A DNA stretch of 64,000 nucleotides from positions 119,813 to 183,812 of the forward strand of contig NZ_JAQSDZ010000018.1 of the NCBI RefSeq assembly GCF_029946165.1, written 5' to 3'. This DNA comes from Methylotenera sp. GTDB taxonomy: Bacteria; Pseudomonadota; Gammaproteobacteria; Burkholderiales; Methylophilaceae. A program made the position numbers and the translations under genes. Shown piece after piece: positions 1-9,134 of this stretch; within the stretch, counting starts at the first letter, position 1, and each line of letters opens with the position of its first letter. Under the pieces are notes generated by a model. That model was given only the letters and a program-made list of their open reading frames with translations, was not told where the DNA came from and did no database searches.

Positions 1-1060
1 GTATGGCAGCAATCGTGTCACCGCCACCAGCCAAGGTAAAGGCTTTAGTATTGGCAATCGCATGGGCAATTGTCTTTGTACCTTCACCAAATTGGTCAAA
101 CTCAAATACACCAACTGGGCCATTCCAAACCACAGTACCAGCATTTTTAATAATCTCTGCTATTTCATTAGCAGATTTTGCGCCAATATCAAAAATCATA
201 TCGTCGACAGCGACATCAGCCACGTCTTTCTTAATGGCAGGCTCATTTGCATCAAATTTCTTACCGCAAACAACATCTACTGCTATAGGCACCGCCGCTC
301 CCCTTTGGTTCATTTTGTCCATTAAGGTGCGGGCGACTGGTACTAAATCATCTTCACAAAGTGATTTACCTACTTCATTCCCTGCGGCTTTCAAAAAGGT
401 ATTGGCGATACCACCACCCACCACCATTTGATCGACTTTTTCTGACAAACTCTCAAGCACAGTCAACTTAGTTGAAACTTTACTTCCGCCGACAATCGCG
501 ACCATAGGGCGCGCTGGACTAAGCAGGGCTTTTGTTAGGGCATCTAACTCATTCACTAATAAAATACCTGCGGCAGCGACAGGTGCGAACTTTGCCACGC
601 CATGCGTTGAAGCTTCTGCACGATGCGCTGTACCGAATGCATCCATTACAAAGATGTCACAAAGTTTGGCATATTTTTGTGACAATTCGTCGTTGCTTTT
701 TTTCTCACCTTTATTGAATCGGCAGTTTTCTAATACTACTAATTCACCGGCAGCGACTTCAAAGCCACCCTCTACCCAATCTTTAACTAAACGTATAGGT
801 TTTCCTAGTTTGGCAGAAATTACATCAACCACTGGTTTTAATGAATTTTCTTCTGAAAAAACACCTTCTTCAGGACGACCTAAATGCGATGTCACCATCA
901 CTTTTGCACCCGCTTTAAGTGCATATTCAATCGTTGCCATCGATGCTGAAATGCGAGCGTCAGAGCTAACTTTGCCATCGGCGACTGGTACATTTAAATC
1001 CGCACGTATTAAAACGCGCTTACCATTTAAATCTAAATCCGTCATTTTAATTACATTCAT
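1..1060 (-). CDS. pgk: Phosphoglycerate kinase (C-terminus cut by window edge)
   Basis: Interconverts 1,3-bisphosphoglycerate + ADP and 3-phosphoglycerate + ATP in cytosolic glycolysis/gluconeogenesis. The reading frame is open from the ATG at 1060 to the window edge, giving 353 codons of a family usually near 390, so about 40 C-terminal residues are missing. Visible family signatures are the N-terminal [12 protein letters not shown], the SHLGRP substrate loop, the VGGSKVSTK segment, [10 protein letters not shown] and the Gly-rich GGGDT near the edge. A GAGGAG ribosome binding site lies about 10 nt before the start. It is the last visible gene of the minus-strand tkt-gap-orf-pgk group. Identity is certain; only the 3' end is unseen. 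Confidence 0.97.
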   Translation of the reverse strand, partial: MNVIKMTDLDLNGKRVLIRADLNVPVADGKVSSDARISASMATIEYALKAGAKVMVTSHLGRPEEGVFSEENSLKPVVDVISAKLGKPIRLVKDWVEGGFEVAAGELVVLENCRFNKGEKKSNDELSQKYAKLCDIFVMDAFGTAHRAEASTHGVAKFAPVAAAGILLVNELDALTKALLSPARPMVAIVGGSKVSTKLTVLESLSEKVDQMVVGGGIANTFLKAAGNEVGKSLCEDDLVPVARTLMDKMNQRGAAVPIAVDVVCGKKFDANEPAIKKDVADVAVDDMIFDIGAKSANEIAEIIKNAGTVVWNGPVGVFEFDQFGEGTKTIAHAIANTKAFTLAGGGDTIAAI

Positions 1061-1128
1061 TCTCTGAAACTCCTCAATATCCATCTATAACACTGGCAAT
1101 ATATCCACGCACACTATTTTTACTGCTC

Positions 1129-1365
1129 TTACGACTTTATCCAGTAAAACTCGATTTTATCTTTATCGCCCATGGCTTTTTCTATAATCGCGGCTAAATC
1201 CAAATCAGCACCACGTGCCTTCAATGTTTCCAAGGCATCCCGATTTACCCAATACTCTTGGTCATCTTTATGCTCTTCGGTTAATTCATCATTCAAAAAC
1301 TTTAATTGGGCGTAGCTAATCTGACCTAACCAACGATTAGTGCTTTTATCTTTCAGCGTAATCAT
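1129..1365 (-). CDS. Small conserved-looking protein of unknown function in the glycolytic cluster
   Basis: A 78-residue acidic protein with no signal peptide and no membrane segment. I do not recognise a family. It begins with a beta-strand-like stretch (MITLKDKSTNRWLGQI) and continues with a helix-rich, charged middle (DELTEEHKDDQEYW, DALETLKARG). The ATG at 1365 has a good AAGGA site 6 nt upstream. It sits between gap (80 nt upstream) and pgk (68 nt downstream) on the same strand, so it is probably cotranscribed with them. Codon use looks like its neighbours. It is likely a real gene because of its ribosome site, size and tight placement; function is not assignable from sequence. Confidence 0.75.
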   Translation of the reverse strand: MITLKDKSTNRWLGQISYAQLKFLNDELTEEHKDDQEYWVNRDALETLKARGADLDLAAIIEKAMGDKDKIEFYWIKS

Positions 1366-1405
1366 CTATTTCCTTACTTTTAAAATTTGGAATCAAATCG
1401 AAATA

Positions 1406-1419
1406 GGCTGAAATCAGCC
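1406..1419 (-). terminator. Weak hairpin after gap
   Basis: Inverted repeat GGCTGA-AA-TCAGCC about 30 nt past the gap stop codon; on the minus strand it is followed by TATTTCGATTT. The 6-bp stem and poor U tract suggest at most a partial terminator or an mRNA-processing hairpin between gap and the 78-residue gene. Confidence 0.3.
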
Positions 1420-1445
1420 CATTCAAATGACACAACTTACACCAG

Positions 1446-2465
<1,020 letters not shown>

Positions 2466-2534
2466 TCAATAATCGCCATGTAAACGAAAAGCAAAATGAT
2501 TAAATGACGTAAAGAAATACTAATCTCATAAACA

Positions 2535-2566
2535 AATAGGGCACCTCACAAGTGAGGTGCCCTATT
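2535..2566 (-). terminator. Perfect 15-bp hairpin downstream of tkt
   Basis: Arms 2535-2549 and 2552-2566 are perfectly complementary around a 2-nt centre, starting AATAGGGCACC on the plus strand. It lies 50 nt past the tkt stop and about 90 nt before gap. On the minus strand it is followed by TGTTTATG, a modest U tract, so it may end or attenuate tkt transcription. A palindromic protein-binding site is the alternative. Confidence 0.55.
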
Positions 2567-2615
2567 AAACTAAGCAGCTAGTTAACTACAGCGCTTAAAA
2601 TTAAAGCACCTTAAA

Positions 2616-4598
2616 TTACAGTACTGATTTTACCGTTGCAACAACATTTTCAACTGTGAAGCCGAAATGTTTCATTAACACGCCACCAGGAGCTGATTCA
2701 CCGAATGTATCGATACCAACAACAGCACCTTCTAAACCTACATATTTACGCCAGAAGTCAGTTACACCAGCTTCAACAGCCACGCGTTTAACACCTGGAG
2801 TTAATACGCTGTCTTTGTAAGCTTTATCTTGACGGTCAAATACGTTAGTTGATGGCATTGAAACTACGCGTACTTTAGTACCAGCAGCGTTCAATTCAGC
2901 AGCTGCTTTAACCGCTAATTCAAGTTCAGAACCGTTAGCGATAATGATAACTTGTGCGCCAGCAACATCAGACAATACATAACCACCTTTGCGCATTAAA
3001 TCAAATTGTGCAGCATCATGTTTCATGCCTGCAACGTTTTGACGGCTTAATACTAAGCTAGATGGACCATCTTTACGCTCAACCGCAGCAACCCAAGACA
3101 CAGCAGTCTCTGTTGAGTTACCTGGACGCCATACATCCATGTTTGGAATCAAGCGTAAACCAGCAGTATTTTCGATTGGTTGATGTGTAGGACCATCTTC
3201 ACCTTGACCGATAGAGTCATGTGTTAACACAGCAATGGTGCGTTGTTTCATCAATGCAGCCATACGCAATGCGCTCTTCGCGTAGTCAGAGAACATATGG
3301 AATGTACCGCCGAATGGTACTAAACCACCGTGTAATGCCATACCGTTCATGATTGCAAACATACCGAATTCACGTACGCCGTATGAGATGTAGTTACCTG
3401 GTTTTTTAGCATCAACGTGAACAAAGCTAGCAGTTGAAGTTAAGTTTGAACCAGTTAAGTCAGCAGAACCACCTAAGAATTCTGGTAACAATGGCGCTAA
3501 TGCACCGATAACGTTTTGTGAAGCTTTACGTGTTGCAACGCCTTCTGCTTTTTCGTTTGTAGAAGCGATAATTGCATCAGTTGCTTCTTTCCAGTTAGCT
3601 GGTAAGTCACCTGACATGCGGCGTGTGTATTCAGCAGCTTCAGTTGGGAATGCTTTTGCGTATGCAGCAAATTTATCATTCCATGAAGATTCAGCAGCAG
3701 CGCCTTTAGCAGTTGCATCCCAACCAGCGTATACATCAGCTGGGATTACGAATGGCTCGTGGTTCCAACCAATGTTTGCACGTGTAGCAGCAACTTCTTC
3801 TAAACCTAATGCAGAACCGTGGCAGTCGTGTGAACCACATTTGTTTGGTGAACCCATACCAATAACAGTTTTACAGCAGATCAATGATGGTTTGTCTGTT
3901 ACTTTTTTAGCAGCTTCAATTGCAGCGCCGATTGCAGCAACATCATGACCATCTACTGACTGAACGTGCCAGCCATATGATTCAAAACGTTTAGCTGTAT
4001 CGTCTGTGTACCAACCTTCAATGTGACCATCGATAGAAATACCGTTGTCATCCCAGAATGCTGTTAATTTACCTAAGCCCCATGTACCAGCTAAAGCACA
4101 AGCTTCGTGAGAAACGCCTTCCATCATACAACCGTCGCCTAAGAACACGTATGTGCTATGGTCAACAATGTCGTGGCCGGGTTTGTTGAATTGGTTAGCT
4201 AATAACTTTTCAGCCATTGCGAAACCAACCCCGTTTGCAATACCCTGGCCTAATGGACCTGTTGTTGTTTCAACGCCAGGAGCATAGCCGTATTCTGGGT
4301 GACCAGCACATTTTGAATGCAATTGACGGAATGTTTTTAGTTCGTCGATTGGCAATGCATAACCTGTTAGGTGTAGCAATGAGTAAATCAGCATTGAACC
4401 GTGGCCGTTAGAAAGCACGAAGCGATCACGATTTGTCCAGCTTGGATTCTTTGGATTATGGCTTAGATGGTTATTCCATAGTTCTTCTGCAATTTCTGCC
4501 ATGCCCATAGGCGCACCTGGGTGACCAGAGTTTGCCTTTTGTACCGCATCCATAGATAACGCACGGATGGCGTTGGCTAGGTCTTTACGTGTTGCCAT
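2616..4598 (-). CDS. tkt: Transketolase
   Basis: Thiamine-diphosphate enzyme that moves two-carbon ketol units between sugar phosphates in the pentose phosphate and, in methylotrophs, ribulose monophosphate rearrangement reactions. Length 660 residues matches the family. Signatures include [12 protein letters not shown] near residue 23, the ThDP/metal motif [13 protein letters not shown] near 154, the central [10 protein letters not shown] and the dimer-interface [18 protein letters not shown] ribosome site precedes the ATG. The 374 bp upstream hold its presumed promoter and, at the far end, the terminator of the EF-hand gene. Identity is certain. Confidence 0.98.
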   Translation of the reverse strand: MATRKDLANAIRALSMDAVQKANSGHPGAPMGMAEIAEELWNNHLSHNPKNPSWTNRDRFVLSNGHGSMLIYSLLHLTGYALPIDELKTFRQLHSKCAGHPEYGYAPGVETTTGPLGQGIANGVGFAMAEKLLANQFNKPGHDIVDHSTYVFLGDGCMMEGVSHEACALAGTWGLGKLTAFWDDNGISIDGHIEGWYTDDTAKRFESYGWHVQSVDGHDVAAIGAAIEAAKKVTDKPSLICCKTVIGMGSPNKCGSHDCHGSALGLEEVAATRANIGWNHEPFVIPADVYAGWDATAKGAAAESSWNDKFAAYAKAFPTEAAEYTRRMSGDLPANWKEATDAIIASTNEKAEGVATRKASQNVIGALAPLLPEFLGGSADLTGSNLTSTASFVHVDAKKPGNYISYGVREFGMFAIMNGMALHGGLVPFGGTFHMFSDYAKSALRMAALMKQRTIAVLTHDSIGQGEDGPTHQPIENTAGLRLIPNMDVWRPGNSTETAVSWVAAVERKDGPSSLVLSRQNVAGMKHDAAQFDLMRKGGYVLSDVAGAQVIIIANGSELELAVKAAAELNAAGTKVRVVSMPSTNVFDRQDKAYKDSVLTPGVKRVAVEAGVTDFWRKYVGLEGAVVGIDTFGESAPGGVLMKHFGFTVENVVATVKSVL

Positions 4599-4869
4599 AG
4601 ATTTCTCCCTAATGATTAACTTGTAGTTTTACGATTCGAATCTGACTAACTAACTACTTGAACTACACTGCAAGTCTTATACAAACTCGAATAAAACCCT
4701 GATTGAATTCTTTAAAAAATCAGCGCAATACACTGCTTTTTGGTAAAAGTGAAATTATTGCTTAATTACCCTTTTTCGGCAAGGGCTTAGGTTGTATTTG
4801 ACGCGTAGATAATAATATTTATTTAGCATTTCACTAAATTGAATATTTATTGATTGCATAAATTACAGC

Positions 4870-4904
4870 CAAAAAAATAAAGCCAGCGGGTAAGCTGGCT
4901 TTAT
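4870..4904 (-). terminator. Rho-independent terminator of the EF-hand gene
   Basis: An 11-bp perfect stem (4877-4887 with 4894-4904, core AAAGCCAGC/GCTGGCTTT) has a 6-nt loop and is followed on the minus strand by ATTTTTTTGG. It begins 69 nt past the stop of the EF-hand gene. This is a textbook intrinsic terminator shielding tkt from read-through. Confidence 0.85.
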
Positions 4905-4972
4905 AAATTGAAAGTCGTTTTAGAAAATTAAACCATCAATTTGATGACTCATCTTTGATATACAAAACTTAA

Positions 4973-5449
4973 CTACAAAAGTTTAGCCGCCCATTCTTGC
5001 GCACTAATCTCTTTATCACCTGATGTATCTTTATGTGTAAAAATGGTTTGATGGAAAGCTAAAAACTCCTCTCTTGTGACCTTATGGTCGCCATCAGTAT
5101 CCATCGCTCCCATCATTTTCATGGACCGTAACTCTCGGCTATAACCGCCTGTTGCAAGATCAAGTTTAGACTGTTTAGCTGGTCCAGCCCATTCTTTAGC
5201 ATCAACTGAACCATCTTTGTCTTTATCAAGCTCGTCGAAAATGCTGTTGTAATAAGTATCCGATTCAGTAGCTGTTACCATGTGATTGCCATCAGCATCC
5301 AACATTTTCATCATGCCCATTTTGCTAAACTCACGTGCATAACCGCCTGTACCCAACATTGCATCTGCAGCAAAAGCTGGTGCTGATAGAACGCCTGCTG
5401 AAAGTAATGTCACTGCCACTAATACCACGTTTTTAATTTGAATGTTCAT
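4973..5449 (-). CDS. Secreted protein with four EF-hand calcium-binding loops
   Basis: A 158-residue exported protein. The first 27 residues are a clear signal peptide (charged start, hydrophobic core, APAFA before the predicted cut). Four canonical 12-residue EF loops follow: 51-62 (DADGNHMVTATE), 75-86 (DKDKDGSVDAKE), 117-128 (DTDGDHKVTREE) and 141-152 (DTSGDKEISAQE), each with Asp at 1 and Glu at 12. The protein is an internal duplication: each EF pair is preceded by a GGYxRE segment and a Met-rich stretch (MGMMKM at 44-49; MKMMGAM at 110-116). Loop position 2 is A/K/T/T rather than the Pro of lanmodulin, so calcium is the default ligand. It stands alone with its own terminator. Role unknown; periplasmic metal buffering or signalling is a guess. 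Confidence 0.85.
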   Translation of the reverse strand: MNIQIKNVVLVAVTLLSAGVLSAPAFAADAMLGTGGYAREFSKMGMMKMLDADGNHMVTATESDTYYNSIFDELDKDKDGSVDAKEWAGPAKQSKLDLATGGYSRELRSMKMMGAMDTDGDHKVTREEFLAFHQTIFTHKDTSGDKEISAQEWAAKLL

Positions 5450-5691
5450 CTTGATATCTCCTTAATAGTGCATATTTAATAAAGTAATTTTTGCCGGCAA
5501 AGCTTAGTCTTCATGCATATCAAATTCCTTACAAATCATTATTTTAAAAATATCAAAATATTTAATATATTCAACAAATACAGAGTGTTAGATTGAATAT
5601 ATTTTTTTTAATTACAAGTAGATTTTTATTTAATATTTCCAGTAACGTAACAATTACGCTTAAATTCTGCATATTGTTTTAAACTATATCC

Positions 5692-6552
5692 ATGAAATAT
5701 ATTCACCGTTTACTTACATTTACCATAGCAACAATGTTGTTATCAGCATTGTTCGTCACACAATGCATCGCCAAGCAAAATGACAGCAATGTTTTACTTG
5801 CGCAGGTTTATCAGCGTGGCATAGATGTAAGACAGTATTTAGTAAGTGAAAAGTACGATGGCGTAAGGGCGGTGTGGGATGGCAACAAACTTCATACGCG
5901 CACAGGTCGCGTAATTGCCGCGCCAACGTGGTTCACCAAAGGCTTACCCACAACTCAACTGGATGGCGAGTTGTGGCTTGGTCATGGCAAATTTGATGCA
6001 CTTTCTGGCGCGGTGAGAAAAGACGTGCCGATTGACGAAGAATGGCACGGAGTTAGCTATATGGTATTCGAACTACCAAACGCAACAGGCACGTTTAACG
6101 AGCGCGCTAAACGCATTGTGAAAATCGTCAAACAAGCCAATATTCCACAGTTAAAAGCAGTTAAGCAATATCGAATAAATGATGAGGCAACGCTTAACAA
6201 GCTATTGAAACAAATAGTTGCACAAGGCGGCGAAGGTCTTATGCTGCATCGTGCTGATGCAGCATATATCACAGGCCGCAGCGACGTTTTACTCAAAGTT
6301 AAACTGTTATTAGATGCAGAAGCTACGGTTATCGCTCACACGCCAGGTCGAGGCAAATATGCTGGCAAACTTGGCGCGCTGGAAGTCGAAACACCTGAAG
6401 GCATACGCTTTAAACTTGGCACTGGCTTTAGCGACGTACAACGCGCAGACCCACCAAAGATTGGTAGCACCGTCACCTATACTTATCGCGATATCACCAA
6501 AACTGGCAAGCCAAGATTCGCAAGCTTTTTACGTGTACGAAATGAGCAATAA
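5692..6552 (+). CDS. ligE: Periplasmic-type ATP-dependent DNA ligase (LigE family)
   Basis: Seals nicks in double-stranded DNA through a lysyl-AMP intermediate. The adenylation motif SEKYDGVRA places the nucleophile at Lys54, motif IV is EGLMLHR, and motif V is VLLKVKL; a short OB-fold ends the 286-residue protein. It lacks zinc-finger and BRCT domains, as expected for minimal LigE enzymes. The N-terminus (charged start, about 18 hydrophobic residues, probable cut near CIA-KQ) is a signal peptide, which fits the family's known periplasmic export and proposed link to DNA uptake in Gram-negative bacteria. It is monocistronic and transcribed away from the EF-hand gene. It does not replace the replicative NAD-dependent ligase. 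Confidence 0.92.
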   Translation: MKYIHRLLTFTIATMLLSALFVTQCIAKQNDSNVLLAQVYQRGIDVRQYLVSEKYDGVRAVWDGNKLHTRTGRVIAAPTWFTKGLPTTQLDGELWLGHGKFDALSGAVRKDVPIDEEWHGVSYMVFELPNATGTFNERAKRIVKIVKQANIPQLKAVKQYRINDEATLNKLLKQIVAQGGEGLMLHRADAAYITGRSDVLLKVKLLLDAEATVIAHTPGRGKYAGKLGALEVETPEGIRFKLGTGFSDVQRADPPKIGSTVTYTYRDITKTGKPRFASFLRVRNEQ

Positions 6553-6588
6553 AGCTTGATTAACAACCTATCAAGCCTTAATCAAGCT
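6553..6588. terminator. Convergent hairpin between ligE and the Gfo/Idh gene
   Basis: An 11-bp perfect stem, AGCTTGATTAA at 6553-6563 with TTAATCAAGCT at 6578-6588, begins directly after the ligE stop and ends 4 nt before the converging gene's stop. There is no strong U tract on either side, so it is a likely but unproven bidirectional terminator. Confidence 0.5.
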
Positions 6589-6592
6589 AAGC

Positions 6593-7612
6593 CTAAATCA
6601 AACTCACTCGACTGCCGCGGCTTACAGATTGCAAAACAGCCTCTATGGTTTTGCAATTAGCTTTCGCGTCAGCAAAGGTTAAATGCGGCGTTTTATTATT
6701 CAACACACAATCACTGAAATGCTCAATTTCTAAAGTAAAGTGATTGCTTGGCGCAAAGCGCTCTTCTGCGTATTTACCATCTTCCAACGCCCATGAAATT
6801 ACAGGTACGTCATTTTGAAACACCCAAGCCGCGTTGCATTTCACCCAACCTTTAGTGCCGATGATTTCATATTCCGATTTACGACTACGCTCAAAGCTAA
6901 TATCAAAATGACCAAATTTGGCACGACCTTCGGCATCACAACCAAAATCCAGCACGCCACTGGTGACAATATCCGCGCCAACATCATTCAGCTTAGCATG
7001 CGCAATAACACTGACAGGCTCTAAACCGAAAGCCCATCGTAGCGAATGGATCGCGTAAGGCCCAATATCCCACATCGCACCCCCACCGTCTTTAACACCG
7101 CTAGCAATGCGGTACATACGTGCTGGACGCATTAGAAACGAGTAAGAAGCACGGCATGACAAAACATCGCCTATCAAGCCAGATTCAACAATCTCCTTCA
7201 CGCGCGCATGTTGCGGATGAAAGCGATACATAAAGCCTTCCATCACTTTCACCTTGTTTTTAAGCGCAGCGGCTTCAATCGCATTAATATCCGCAATAGT
7301 TAATGCCATCGGCTTTTCTATCAACACATGCTTACCTGCATTAATTGCTTTAAGCGCCCATTCTGCATGCTCGTTATTTGCCATGGGGCAGTATATTGCA
7401 TCGACGTTTTTATCTGTAATTAAGGCATCCATATCGTCATAACACGTGACGTTTTGATGGCAAGGTGCATATTTGTCTAAGGCAGCTTTCGCAGCACCAG
7501 CACGGCGACTCGCAATCGCGACCAATTCAGAATTTGATGCTTCAATAATTGCGGGAAGTAAGCGCTCATTGACACGCGCTGCACCCAGAATACCCCATTT
7601 AAGCTTAGTCAT
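6593..7612 (-). CDS. Gfo/Idh/MocA-family NAD(P)-dependent oxidoreductase
   Basis: A 339-residue protein with the family layout: an N-terminal Rossmann domain (WGILGAARVNERLL near residues 6-19), the conserved EKPMALT motif near 99, and a C-terminal alpha/beta substrate domain containing KDGGGAMWDIGPYAIHSLRW. Such enzymes oxidise or reduce sugars, inositols or related carbonyls; substrate cannot be told from sequence. Its ATG overlaps the stop of the upstream thioredoxin-fold gene by 4 bp (ATGA), so the two are translationally coupled. Family is certain, substrate is not. Confidence 0.9.
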   Translation of the reverse strand: MTKLKWGILGAARVNERLLPAIIEASNSELVAIASRRAGAAKAALDKYAPCHQNVTCYDDMDALITDKNVDAIYCPMANNEHAEWALKAINAGKHVLIEKPMALTIADINAIEAAALKNKVKVMEGFMYRFHPQHARVKEIVESGLIGDVLSCRASYSFLMRPARMYRIASGVKDGGGAMWDIGPYAIHSLRWAFGLEPVSVIAHAKLNDVGADIVTSGVLDFGCDAEGRAKFGHFDISFERSRKSEYEIIGTKGWVKCNAAWVFQNDVPVISWALEDGKYAEERFAPSNHFTLEIEHFSDCVLNNKTPHLTFADAKANCKTIEAVLQSVSRGSRVSLI

Positions 7613-8163
7613 ACATTACTCCATTTAATACTGCATCCAATACTGGCAACTTGCTCTTTAGGACCCATTCCTGTTTCAGCAATCTGCTTCATGGCATAAA
7701 ATAAATCACGAGTGCTATTCGGCGCGGTTTCTTTGCGGCTTTCATCGAAACGACCGCGATATTGCAACTCGCCTTTATTATTGAATCCAAAGAAATCTGG
7801 CGTACAAACCGCGTCATAAGCTTTTGCGATTGCTTGCGTTTTATCTAACAAATATGGAAATGAGAACTCCATTTTATGCGCGACTAACTGCATATTCTCG
7901 AAGCTATCTTCTTGATAATCTGTTGGGTCGTTAGACATAATCGCCACCGTGTTAATACCGAGCATGTTCAGCTCGCGAACGTCATTAACCAGCCTTGGAA
8001 AAATGGCTTTTACATAGGGGCAGTGATTGCAAATAAACATGACTAACAAGCCATTTTTACCCATGATGAGGTCGCGTGAAATCATGCTGCCATCAATATT
8101 TCGTAGATTAAAATCTGGCGCTTGCCAGCCAAAATCACACACAGGTGGGTTTAAACTTGCCAT
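7609..8163 (-). CDS. Thioredoxin-fold (redoxin/AhpC-TSA type) protein with CNHC motif
   Basis: A 184-residue cytosolic protein without signal peptide. The redox site is Cys45-Asn-His-Cys48 within FICNHCPYVK, followed by a peroxiredoxin-like core (SNDPTDYQEDS, FPYLLDKTQAIAKAYDAVCTPDFFGF) and the typical ending GCSIKW. Members of this family are annotated as thioredoxin-family or redoxin proteins; the reductant and substrate are not established. It is the first gene of a two-gene unit with the Gfo/Idh oxidoreductase (4-bp overlap). Only about 95 bp separate it from the divergent rsmE. Confidence 0.88.
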   Translation of the reverse strand: MASLNPPVCDFGWQAPDFNLRNIDGSMISRDLIMGKNGLLVMFICNHCPYVKAIFPRLVNDVRELNMLGINTVAIMSNDPTDYQEDSFENMQLVAHKMEFSFPYLLDKTQAIAKAYDAVCTPDFFGFNNKGELQYRGRFDESRKETAPNSTRDLFYAMKQIAETGMGPKEQVASIGCSIKWSNV

Positions 8164-8257
8164 ATTTTTCCCTTCATTTATTTCTCTTTCCGTGCCGTAG
8201 CGCGGAATGTCGTTTTTAAGATATTATCACCTTTACTCAAAATTTAAGCTTTGCTCA

Positions 8258-9004
8258 ATGTCTAACTTTCGTTTTCACAGTGCTGATCATCTGCACATTG
8301 GCGCTACCGTTAAATTAAATGACAATGCTGCCACCCATGCCACTCGCGCTTTACGTTTAGAGGTAGGCGATAGCATTCAGCTATTCAATGGCGATGGTGT
8401 TGATTACATTTGCGAACTAATTTCGGTAAAAAAAAATGAGGTAATCGCTAAGGTTAACGCAAGCCAGATTTGCAATACCGAGTCACCACTTAACATCACG
8501 CTATTACAGGGGATTTCTAGCGGCGACCGTATGGACTACACCATTCAAAAGGCTGTAGAACTAGGCGTGAAAGTGATTCAACCCATTGCTACCGAACGTA
8601 GCGTAGTTAAACTTTCGGCTGAGCGCGCCGAAAAGCGTTTAGAGCATTGGCAAAATATCGTCATTTCTGCCTGCGAGCAATGCGGTCGAGCGACGATTCC
8701 TCAAGTTTTAGCGCCAAAAACCTTAGCTAATTGGCTAACAGCTAACCCTGTCTCGACCTCAAGTAGCAACGTCACTCGTATTTTGCTTAACCCAATTGGC
8801 GCAAAACGCTTAGCTGCGCTGGATGAACCTAATGGCGAGATTCAATTACTCATCGGCGCAGAGGGCGGCTTAAGCCAAGCGGAAATCAATTTAGCTATCT
8901 CGCAGGGTTTTCAATCGGTGATTCTTGGCCCAAGAATCTTACGCACAGAAACCGCGGGACCAACTGCAATTGCGACTTTACAGTCACTTTGGGGCGATTT
9001 TTAG
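8258..9004 (+). CDS. rsmE: 16S rRNA (uracil-1498-N3)-methyltransferase
   Basis: SAM-dependent SPOUT enzyme that methylates U1498 of 16S rRNA in assembled 30S subunits. I chose the internal ATG at 8258 (248 residues, MSNFRFHSADHL) over an in-frame ATG at 8207 because the family starts with a short strand before RFF/RFH and the extra 17 residues have no counterpart. The N-terminal PUA-like domain runs to about residue 70. The C-terminal knotted SAM site shows IGAEGGLSQAE and LGPRILRTETAGPTA. Neither candidate start has a strong ribosome site. Confidence 0.93.
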   Translation: MSNFRFHSADHLHIGATVKLNDNAATHATRALRLEVGDSIQLFNGDGVDYICELISVKKNEVIAKVNASQICNTESPLNITLLQGISSGDRMDYTIQKAVELGVKVIQPIATERSVVKLSAERAEKRLEHWQNIVISACEQCGRATIPQVLAPKTLANWLTANPVSTSSSNVTRILLNPIGAKRLAALDEPNGEIQLLIGAEGGLSQAEINLAISQGFQSVILGPRILRTETAGPTAIATLQSLWGDF

Positions 9005-9087
9005 TGGGCTTAATTGTTAAAGACTTAAACGTAAAACTTACCTACTCGTAAATAATTTGCATTATTTACATAAATATTTTATATTAT

Positions 9088-9100
9088 TGTAATAATTACA
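9088..9100. promoter_or_regulatory. Perfect palindrome upstream of the XRE-ArgA gene, candidate operator
   Basis: TGTAAT-A-ATTACA is a perfect 6+1+6 palindrome 35-47 nt before the start at 9135. A further half site, ATTACA, lies at 9107-9112, 12 bp (about one helical turn) downstream of the right arm. The spacing fits binding by a dimeric helix-turn-helix protein, the obvious candidate being the XRE domain encoded next. This is inference; the surrounding DNA is very AT-rich, which raises the chance of accidental palindromes. Confidence 0.3.
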
Positions 9101-9134
9101 TTTTATATTACAGGTTTCCACTAAAATCACTGCT

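Noticed and set aside
3497..3736. 79-codon minus-strand frame inside tkt
   Set aside because: Lies wholly within the transketolase gene in another frame; Leu/His/Lys-biased composition typical of a shadow of Ala-rich codons.
4973..5449. EF-hand protein as lanmodulin
   Set aside because: None of the four loops has the Pro at position 2 typical of lanmodulin, and the duplicated GGYxRE modules are different.
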